In this document: piece by piece, positions 23,596-29,663 of the stretch | Position numbering within the stretch: position 1 is the stretch's first letter | How the letters are laid out: every line of letters begins with the position of its first letter | Origin: JBIKVP01 sp044356745 | Lineage (GTDB): Bacteria; Pseudomonadota; Alphaproteobacteria; Rhizobiales; Beijerinckiaceae | Direction of reading: 5' to 3' | Assembly: GCA_044356745.1 (NCBI GenBank) | Contig: JBIKVP010000020.1 | Location: forward strand, 1-29,663 | Length of the DNA stretch: 29,663 nt | Made by a program: the position numbers and the translations under genes | Notes under the pieces: model-generated | Database searches by the model: none | What the model saw: only the letters and a program-made list of their open reading frames with translations | Told to the model about the DNA's origin: nothing

Positions 23596-24213
23596 TTAGA
23601 GGTTCACCTTCATTTGCGCACATTCCTCATGGCGAAAGCATCCAACCAGATGATCATTGACCATGCCAACGGCTTGCATAAAGGCGTAAATGATGGTTGG
23701 GCCACAAAAATTAAAGCCTTTTTTCTTGAGATCTTTAGAGAGTTTCTCAGAAATCAAGGTTTGGGTTGGCACATCTTTCATTGAGTTAAAACGATTTTGA
23801 ATGGGTTGCCCATCGACATAATCCCACAGATAGTGGGCAAACCCCTGCCCTTCCTGTATCGCAAGATAAGCGCGCGCACTGGTGATGCTTGATGTAATCT
23901 TGGCACGATTACGCACAATGCCTGCATTATTCATGAGGCGCTCAATGTCTTGATCATTCCAGCGCGCGATTTTTTCAGGATCAAAGTTTTCAAACGCTTC
24001 ACGAAACGCATCGCGCTTTCTGAGAATGGTGATCCACGACAACCCAGCCTGAAATCCATCAAGCAACAACTTCTCGAATAACGCCTGATCATCCGTTTCA
24101 GGTACACCCCATTCAGTGTCGTGATAGGCCACATAGACAGGATCAACCCCTGGCCAAGGGCATCGGCTTTTGCCGTCAGGATGCTGGATGAGGGAGGTGT
24201 TTTTTTCTGACAT
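23596..24213 (-). CDS. tag: DNA-3-methyladenine glycosylase I
   Basis: Excises 3-methyladenine from alkylated DNA. Family signatures are CPWPGVDPVYVAYHDTEWG near the start, LFEKLLLDGFQAGLSWITIL with the substrate pocket, ILRKRDAFREAF, GFNFCGPTIIYAFMQAVGMVNDH, and GCFRHEEC. The conserved Cys/His set for the structural zinc (C near the N-terminus, H in YHDTEWG, and the C-terminal H-C) is present. I chose the ATG at 24213 (MSEKNTSL); the frame is open to a TTG at 24249 and neither has a clear ribosome site. It follows the restriction-modification gene by 55 nt and is followed by the HD gene by 1 nt. Confidence 0.95.
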   Translation of the reverse strand: MSEKNTSLIQHPDGKSRCPWPGVDPVYVAYHDTEWGVPETDDQALFEKLLLDGFQAGLSWITILRKRDAFREAFENFDPEKIARWNDQDIERLMNNAGIVRNRAKITSSITSARAYLAIQEGQGFAHYLWDYVDGQPIQNRFNSMKDVPTQTLISEKLSKDLKKKGFNFCGPTIIYAFMQAVGMVNDHLVGCFRHEECAQMKVNL

Positions 24214-24268
24214 GGGAGGGGTTGTAAAGGCTGCAATAGATTGAGGCAAGGCCTTTCAAGATGACCGT

Positions 24269-26926
24269 TTACACTCTTAAAAAGCCATATTCATAAACTT
24301 GTGGAATGAGTTTTTCGCTCAAGGCCTTGTATGCGTTTTCAAACGGTTTGAAGTCAACTGGGGCGCTATTATCTTCCAGATTACGAGCTTTAAGGGCGTT
24401 GCGGATTTGATACCACCCGACATCAGCGCGGTTCAGTTTATATTCCTCACGCACGGGATAAGGCGGTATTTGTGTGAAGTAGGCACGCCACAACTCTCGC
24501 CCTGCATTAAGAACTGCGAGGGCTTCAGGCGAGAGACTGTTGATGCCCATAGCGTCATGGCAAGGCCTGTCCTTGCCATCCACGACTTCGACACCTTCTA
24601 AACGCTCTGTGTTTCCAAAGACGTGGATACCCGCAACAAGTGCGGGCATGACGGTTGAGGTTTCGGTGCTCGCTGCTACACCGTCATTGCGAGGAACGTA
24701 AGTGACGAAGCAATCCATCTTTTCTTCATCTGGATTGCCGCGTCGGACGATGTCCTCCTCGCAATGACGGTAAAGCGAAGCCAAATATTGCACCATAAAA
24801 TCGCTCTCGAAACGATCGGGTGCGCCGACCTCCACCTCCGTGAAGGGGATGAAGTGGTTGACGATACTCCACTTTTTGCCATTCCATTCGAGGTTATCGG
24901 CGCTGGCTGTTCTATTTTTTCTATTAAATAACATAAAAATTAAACAATCATTTTTTAACTCATGAGTTAATGGGTTGGTGGGTTGCAAAAACTGATCGCG
25001 GTCGTTGATCCATGTGGGTTTAATAAGACCACGAACAGAAAAAACAATGGCAGATTGCCAAAGGTTATTTGGAGTAATATAAAATCCATTTCCACTTCCA
25101 AAAACAGAAGAGTAAAGAGTTGTTTCTTGTTCTGCGTGTTGCAGATCATTTACACCGCAGTGCATATAGCCAATTGCGTTCTTTGACCATGTTTTAACTC
25201 TTGGCACTGCAACCATAGGGGAAGTTGTGTTTTTTAATGGTAAAACAGCCTCTTTATTTGCTTTTGGACGATTTATCCAAGTGTTTAAGTATGAACTTTT
25301 AGGTAAATTATAAAACAATTTACTACCAATCGGCTTTGCATCTTTATCCAATACATCAACTGATATTTCTGTAATAGGTGTTTTCTTTTTTGAAAGCTGA
25401 TTGGTTTCCCAGATCAAAAAACCAATCGGGAAGTTGCCAGTTAAACCATCAAAGGCTTTGGAATGGACGATAAAACCGCCTTTAAATTCTGCATTCCAAT
25501 TTTCGCGGAACTTTTCAAAATTAGGTGCGTTCACATATTTAAGCGTGCTAAACATGGCAATGGTGGCGGTGGGGATTTCTTGCGCGATGCGTGCTAAAAA
25601 CTGCGTGAACAACTCATTACTGGCTTTACCACGATCTTTCATTAGTAAAGTCACTTGTGTTTTTGCCACACCTGCTTTTTTATTCTCTTTGCCAGTTACA
25701 TCTTCGGCTAAATAGCCACGATTGGTTGCCTCCGCATAAGGCGGGTTGATCAGCACCAGAAACTTTTTATTGCCAGCTTTGGCGGCGGCAATCGCATCTT
25801 GCAGGCTTTGCGGGATTTTGTTCGTTAGCCCATAATCAATTTGCCCAAATTCGTTAATATCATCATTGAGATAATCATATTGAAAGCGGGTGGCGGCAAC
25901 GCAGGTTTTGGTGGCGCGCATCACGTCCACATCCGCCTGATCCAGCGTTGACATAAAAATATTGCGCGGGTTGGAGTGTTTAACCTCCAAATTGCCCACA
26001 CCACAGCACATATCCCACACCACATAATCACGCTGCCAGTTTTTGCCCAAGGTTTCGTTTAGCAGATCATAGGCTTTATCCACCACATTGAGCGGCGTGT
26101 AATACGCGCCCTTGAAACTGCGCTCATCCAGCGGGATCAAGCTATCGCGCCGCTCCAGCAAATAATTGCGATATTCGGCTTTGGGCGGGCGGTGATAAAT
26201 CGCCCAAAATTGGCGATACCCCTCCTTGTTGCCAAGCGCATAAATTTTTCCCTCGAGCGCAAATACGGGCGCATTGTTTTTGTGCAGCAGTTCAGCGGGC
26301 AAATCATCATGGGTGGACAGCGTGCCATCGTGCATAATATCGGCAAAAAAGAGCAGCGCGTATTTTTCCTCTGGCACGCCGCCAATCTCGCGCCCAATCA
26401 TCGCCACCCATTTATCAAACACCTGCTTGAGGTTATCGGGCGTGATCTGTGTGCGGATGATCTCGCCCGATTTAATCGCCGCCTTGACGGTAGCGATAAA
26501 CTCCTCCTCGTGCGTTGCGATTTTATAGGAGACAAAATGCGTGCCGATGTGCGCAGAAACAATATCCAGAGCCTCTTTGGGGTATTGGCTCGCGGATTTT
26601 CCCCACTTAATGATTTTTTTGTCGAGCAGCGGCATCACATCCGATGTTTTCATCAGCGCGGCTTTTTCGGTGTCAATCACCGCTAAAAAGGGCGGGGTTG
26701 GCTCGCCCTTGTTCAGCGCCTCTTGCACATAATGCAAAAGCTGCGTGAACATCGCATAGCTGGAATTGCCTGCACCGTGCTTTGCCTCAAACCAAATTTC
26801 CTTGGTGCGAATATCCACCAAGTCTTTGTTATAGCTCTTTAAACCCAACGCCTTGATGTAAATATCCTTTACATCTTCTTCCGTTTTGGCGGTTTTGAGA
26901 GCAGCATAAAGGGGAGAAAAAGTCAT
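24269..26926 (-). CDS. Type IIG-like restriction-modification enzyme (N6-adenine methyltransferase plus nuclease), with repeat insertion
   Basis: 885 residues. The N-terminal part has a PD-(D/E)xK-like site (D38...E47-A-K49 in VDIRTKEIWFEAKHG). The central methyltransferase has motif I DMCCGVGNLE (from Asp305) and the catalytic NPPY (394-397). The C-terminal half, rich in aromatic residues, probably recognises the target. The one-protein layout suggests a IIG enzyme that cuts and methylates; the recognition site cannot be read from sequence. Residues 719-792 are encoded by two palindromic repeats (24681-24770 and 24553-24653) that keep the frame open, and the family-like sequence resumes at SLSPEALAVLNAGRELWRAYF. 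Whether it is active is unknown. It lies between uvrB (32 nt) and tag. Confidence 0.88.
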   Translation of the reverse strand: MTFSPLYAALKTAKTEEDVKDIYIKALGLKSYNKDLVDIRTKEIWFEAKHGAGNSSYAMFTQLLHYVQEALNKGEPTPPFLAVIDTEKAALMKTSDVMPLLDKKIIKWGKSASQYPKEALDIVSAHIGTHFVSYKIATHEEEFIATVKAAIKSGEIIRTQITPDNLKQVFDKWVAMIGREIGGVPEEKYALLFFADIMHDGTLSTHDDLPAELLHKNNAPVFALEGKIYALGNKEGYRQFWAIYHRPPKAEYRNYLLERRDSLIPLDERSFKGAYYTPLNVVDKAYDLLNETLGKNWQRDYVVWDMCCGVGNLEVKHSNPRNIFMSTLDQADVDVMRATKTCVAATRFQYDYLNDDINEFGQIDYGLTNKIPQSLQDAIAAAKAGNKKFLVLINPPYAEATNRGYLAEDVTGKENKKAGVAKTQVTLLMKDRGKASNELFTQFLARIAQEIPTATIAMFSTLKYVNAPNFEKFRENWNAEFKGGFIVHSKAFDGLTGNFPIGFLIWETNQLSKKKTPITEISVDVLDKDAKPIGSKLFYNLPKSSYLNTWINRPKANKEAVLPLKNTTSPMVAVPRVKTWSKNAIGYMHCGVNDLQHAEQETTLYSSVFGSGNGFYITPNNLWQSAIVFSVRGLIKPTWINDRDQFLQPTNPLTHELKNDCLIFMLFNRKNRTASADNLEWNGKKWSIVNHFIPFTEVEVGAPDRFESDFMVQYLASLYRHCEEDIVRRGNPDEEKMDCFVTYVPRNDGVAASTETSTVMPALVAGIHVFGNTERLEGVEVVDGKDRPCHDAMGINSLSPEALAVLNAGRELWRAYFTQIPPYPVREEYKLNRADVGWYQIRNALKARNLEDNSAPVDFKPFENAYKALSEKLIPQVYEYGFLRV
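24553..24653. repeat. Palindromic repeat element B, inserted in a coding sequence
   Basis: About 101 bp. Outer arms CGTCATG (24553) and CATGACG (to 24653); an inner pair ATCCACG/CGTGGAT; and two small hairpins, TGGCAAGG/CCTTGCCA and CCCGCA/TGCGGG. This CGTCATGCCCGC...GTGGAT type is a repeat I recognise from many alphaproteobacteria. On the minus strand it is translated as VMPALVAGIHVFG...CHD (residues 758-792 of the restriction-modification protein). Confidence 0.85.
24681..24770. repeat. Palindromic repeat element A, inserted in a coding sequence
   Basis: Exactly 90 bp, so it adds 30 codons without a frame change. The outer 15-bp arms CCGTCATTGCGAGGA and TCCTCGCAATGACGG are perfect; inner arms GCAATCCA (24710-24717) and TGGATTGC (24731-24738). 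The CGTCATTGCGAGG palindrome is a widespread bacterial repeat. It is translated as HCEEDIVRRGNPDEEK...VPRNDG in the restriction-modification protein, 27 bp from element B. Confidence 0.9.
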
Positions 26927-26958
26927 TGGTAGGCTTTCACACGTAAAGACACATGCTC

Positions 26959-29466
26959 TTAATGCATCATCAACGGATCGTCGGCAAGGGCGAGTTCTGC
27001 CGCTTGTAGACGTTTGATTTCATCGCGTAGACGCGCTGCTTCTTCAAAGTTGAGATCGCCCGCAGCGGCTTTCATGCGTTTTTCCATATCGGCAAGCACG
27101 GCTTTAAGATTATGGCCGATGGTGAGCACATCTTTCGCGACGCCTGTATCCACCGTGACGTGATCACGCTCATACATGCTGCCCATAATATCGCCAATCG
27201 CGCGTTTGATTGTCGCGGGTGTGATGCCGTGTTCCTCGTTATAAGCCTGCTGCTTGGTGCGGCGACGGCTCGTTTCATCCATCGCCCGTTGCATGGAGCC
27301 TGTGACACGATCACCATACAAAATCACCTTGCCATCAACGTTGCGCGCGGCACGGCCTATGGTTTGAATCAGCGATGTTTCTGAGCGCAAAAAGCCCTCT
27401 TTATCTGCATCAAGCACAGCAACAAGGGCACATTCAGGAATATCAAGCCCCTCACGCAAGAGGTTGATGCCAATGAGCACATCGAACGTGCCCAAACGTA
27501 AATCACGCAGGATTTCGATGCGCTCCAGCGTATCAATGTCCGAATGCATGTAGCGCACGCGGATACCGTTTTCATGGAGATATTCGGTGAGGTCTTCCGC
27601 CATACGTTTTGTGAGTGTGGTGACAAGGGCGCGATAGCCTTCACGCGCAATGCGTTTGACCTCGCCAAGCAAATCATCGACCTGATTTTTAGCGGGGCGT
27701 ACATCAATCACCGGATCAATAAGACCTGTCGGGCGAATGACTTGCTCAACGAACACACCGCCTGTGCGCTCCATTTCCCACTTTCCGGGAGTCGCCGACA
27801 CATGCACGCTTTGTGGACGCATTGCATCCCACTCTTCAAAACGCATTGGGCGGTTATCAAGGCAGGACGGCAAGCGAAAGCCATATTCAGCGAGCGTGGC
27901 TTTACGCCGAAAATCGCCCTTATACATCGCGCCAATTTGCGGTACGGTGACATGGCTTTCATCGGTAAAAAGTAGCGCGTTTTCAGGTAGATATTCAAAC
28001 AGCGTTGGCGGTGGCTCACCCGGTTTGCGCCCTGTGAGATAACGCGAGTAGTTTTCAATGCCAGAACACACGCCCGTTGTTTCCAGCATTTCCAGATCAA
28101 AGGTTGTGCGCTGATCAAGGCGCTGCGCTTCAAGCAACCGATTTTGCTTGTTCAATTGCTCTAGGCGGATTTTCAGCTCTTCTTTGATGCCCTTCATCGC
28201 CTGTTGCAGCGTGGGGCGCGGGGTGACGTAGTGCGAATTTGCGTACACTTTCACCTGATTGAGCGATGCGATTTTATGCCCTGTGAGCGGATCAAATTCC
28301 GTAATCGCTTCAATCTCATCGCCAAAGAGCGAGATACGCCAACCCCGATCCTCATAGTGGGCAGGAAACAGCTCAATCACATCACCGCGCACGCGAAATG
28401 TGCCACGCGTAAAATCAAGATCCGAGCGCTTATATTGAAGAGCAACCAGATCAGCGAGGAGTTGTCGCTGCTCAATGCGCTCACCCACTTTCAGCTCAAA
28501 CGTCATAGCGGTGTAGGTTTCCACCGAGCCAATACCGTAAATGCACGATACGGATGCAACGATGATCACATCGTCACGCTCAAGCAATGAGCGGGTTGCG
28601 GCGTGGCGCATTCGGTCGATCTGCTCATTGATCGTGCTCTCTTTCTCAATATAGGTATCTGAGCGCGGCACGTAGGCTTCAGGCTGATAATAGTCATAAT
28701 ACGAAACGAAATATTCAACCGCGTTATCAGGAAAGAATGATTTAAACTCGCCATAAAGCTGTGCGGCCAGTGTTTTATTCGGAGCTAAGATAAGCGCAGG
28801 GCGTTGTGTTGCTTCAATCACCTTCGCCATTGTGAAGGTTTTTCCTGAACCTGTAACGCCTAGCAAAACCTGATCATGCTCATTTTCTTGAATGTTTTTG
28901 ACAAGCTCCGCAATCGCAGTGGGCTGGTCACCCGCAGGTGTGTAATCCGTCACCATACGAAACGGAATGCCGCCTTCTGATTTTTCAGGACGCTGTGGCC
29001 GATGCGGAACCCACGGTGCATTCTGCTCACGAAAAGCAGGATCGCCTTGCGCAAGCAGCTCTTCAAGCGCGGCAAATGTTGCAGCGGCAGGACGTGGCAG
29101 ATTGTCATCGTCATCATCATCAACGAGGTTACGTTTCGCCCTGTCTTCACGATCCTGAAGGCGCTCACGCACAGTGCGTTTGGGCTTTTCTTTAATGTCA
29201 GGTTGATTAAGAAGCGGAATACCCAGCTTTTTCGCCATACGCGGCGTTAAATTCTTGATGCCCCCCGCATCGTATCCTGCTTGTGACGCTTCTTCAAAGC
29301 CATTGGGCACTTCTGCGATAGTGGAGGGCTGTATGCGATTGAGCGCAGGATTAAGCAACTCCGCTAAATGCGGTGCAAGCGGCTTCAACGTGGGCTTGCT
29401 CGCCTTTGATGACCGTACCGACTTAGGCGGCAGCGTTGTTTTAGAAGAGCCAGACGTTTTTCTCAT
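26959..29466 (-). CDS. uvrB: Excinuclease ABC subunit B
   Basis: The damage-verifying helicase of nucleotide excision repair, working with UvrA and UvrC. 835 residues. An extension of about 165 residues rich in Lys, Pro and Asp (including six consecutive Asp) precedes the conserved start PFRMVTDYTPAGDQPTAI. Then come Walker A GVTGSGKT (203-210), the beta-hairpin region YYDYYQPEAYVPRSDTYIEK, TDESHVTV, SATPGKWEM, INLLREGLDIPE, QTIGRAARN, and the C-terminal UVR motif LNFEEAARLRDEIKRLQ. The extension is a known feature of alphaproteobacterial UvrB. The ATG at 29466 has no Shine-Dalgarno; a -10 candidate ends 7 nt before it. First gene of the uvrB-RM-tag-HD run. Confidence 0.97.
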   Translation of the reverse strand: MRKTSGSSKTTLPPKSVRSSKASKPTLKPLAPHLAELLNPALNRIQPSTIAEVPNGFEEASQAGYDAGGIKNLTPRMAKKLGIPLLNQPDIKEKPKRTVRERLQDREDRAKRNLVDDDDDDNLPRPAAATFAALEELLAQGDPAFREQNAPWVPHRPQRPEKSEGGIPFRMVTDYTPAGDQPTAIAELVKNIQENEHDQVLLGVTGSGKTFTMAKVIEATQRPALILAPNKTLAAQLYGEFKSFFPDNAVEYFVSYYDYYQPEAYVPRSDTYIEKESTINEQIDRMRHAATRSLLERDDVIIVASVSCIYGIGSVETYTAMTFELKVGERIEQRQLLADLVALQYKRSDLDFTRGTFRVRGDVIELFPAHYEDRGWRISLFGDEIEAITEFDPLTGHKIASLNQVKVYANSHYVTPRPTLQQAMKGIKEELKIRLEQLNKQNRLLEAQRLDQRTTFDLEMLETTGVCSGIENYSRYLTGRKPGEPPPTLFEYLPENALLFTDESHVTVPQIGAMYKGDFRRKATLAEYGFRLPSCLDNRPMRFEEWDAMRPQSVHVSATPGKWEMERTGGVFVEQVIRPTGLIDPVIDVRPAKNQVDDLLGEVKRIAREGYRALVTTLTKRMAEDLTEYLHENGIRVRYMHSDIDTLERIEILRDLRLGTFDVLIGINLLREGLDIPECALVAVLDADKEGFLRSETSLIQTIGRAARNVDGKVILYGDRVTGSMQRAMDETSRRRTKQQAYNEEHGITPATIKRAIGDIMGSMYERDHVTVDTGVAKDVLTIGHNLKAVLADMEKRMKAAAGDLNFEEAARLRDEIKRLQAAELALADDPLMMH

Positions 29467-29472
29467 GGGTGT

Positions 29473-29507
29473 AATATGGCCATGATGTCCAGATTTGACA
29501 AGGACAT
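29473..29507 (-). promoter_or_regulatory. uvrB promoter with overlapping inverted repeat
   Basis: On the minus strand TTGTCA (29501-29496) is followed after 17 nt by CATATT (29478-29473), the same boxes and spacing as before the Bax-inhibitor gene. The inverted repeat ATGTCC-N11-GGACAT (29485-29507) covers the -35 and could be an operator. The -10 ends 7 nt before the ATG, implying a leaderless transcript. Confidence 0.45.
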
Positions 29508-29572
29508 TGCCTTAAAAGGCATTTTAAAAAAAACCATTCAAACTTCATACAATGTATATTAAAAATTAAATA

Positions 29573-29663
29573 TATACCCCTCACATTTGAAGAGTTGGTG
29601 TCTGAAGTATTTTGAAGTTATCGGATAGGCGGTCAACCCATAATCGTGCTTTTTGCGGAAAAG
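29573..29663 (-). mobile_element. 3' end of the same insertion sequence, right copy
   Basis: Exact reverse complement of 34-124, so the transposase frame enters from the right on the minus strand and stops at 29581-29583. The match ends at TATA, beyond which left and right flanks differ. A stretch of about 60 nt of AT-rich DNA (29508-29572), with a small GCCTT-AA-AAGGC hairpin, lies between it and the uvrB promoter. Confidence 0.6.

Noticed and set aside
24553..24770. Using the palindromic repeats as evidence for a Rickettsiales origin.
   Set aside because: Both repeat types are widespread in bacteria, and the gene set (DUF2865, CycM, full biosynthesis genes) fits Hyphomicrobiales better.
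27544..27975. 143-codon plus-strand ORF inside uvrB.
   Set aside because: Antisense shadow of a strongly conserved gene.
1..29663. Reading the whole window as a composite transposon because of the terminal IS copies.
   Set aside because: The interior is core chromosomal genes (metG, recG, uvrB, hisI, xerD). The IS copies more likely mark assembly breaks.
1..29663. CRISPR arrays, rRNA genes, prophage genes.
   Set aside because: No regularly spaced repeats, rRNA-like sequence or phage structural genes were seen.

Overview
The window looks like a chromosomal contig of an alphaproteobacterium, most likely of the order Hyphomicrobiales (Rhizobiales). The case rests on gene content: a DUF2865-type secreted protein, a CycM-like membrane-anchored cytochrome c, an alphaproteobacterial short MetRS, a UvrB with a long charged N-terminal extension, ETF-ubiquinone oxidoreductase, and a three-cysteine family-4 uracil-DNA glycosylase. 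The DNA is moderately AT-rich by eye (not computed). Genus cannot be told from the sequence alone. Both ends stop inside inverted copies of the same insertion sequence: a 91-bp stretch at 34-124 is repeated exactly, reverse-complemented, at 29573-29663. The contig therefore probably ends where an assembly met a multicopy IS. The left copy cuts off a KefB/YbaL-type antiporter gene.

Layout. 1-1058: IS end and truncated antiporter. 1145-1665: a tRNA locus on the minus strand, holding an intact tRNA-Leu(UAA) split by a 221-nt group I intron and, upstream of it, the 5' part of a second, intronless and decayed tRNA-Leu(UAA). 1856-2764: a Bax-inhibitor-1 family membrane protein with a strong promoter candidate and a possible short leader ORF. 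3212-5318: metG and a CoA-binding protein (plus). 5394-7906: recG and a small orphan gene (minus). 8268-12518: xerD, hisI, a secreted TPR protein and ispE as a same-strand run (minus). 12690-14846: cytochrome c (plus), a PhzF-family protein (minus) and a DedA-family protein (plus). 14939-19460: a large exported protein of unknown function, then a convergent lytic transglycosylase and DUF2865 protein. 19530-22221: divergent uracil-DNA glycosylase and ETF-QO around a clean inverted repeat. 22230-29466: a minus-strand run of uvrB, a restriction-modification enzyme, tag, an HD phosphohydrolase and an orphan Asn-rich protein.

Most of this is core metabolism (translation, recombination and repair, histidine and isoprenoid synthesis, electron transfer, cell wall). 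The unusual parts are the tRNA-Leu locus, which looks like replacement of an intronless gene by a group-I-intron gene, and the restriction-modification gene, whose reading frame has absorbed two different palindromic repeat elements and now translates them. Several genes have a promoter -10 candidate about 7-8 nt before the start codon and no Shine-Dalgarno sequence, which suggests leaderless mRNAs. Short inverted repeats in three divergent or upstream regions are operator candidates.
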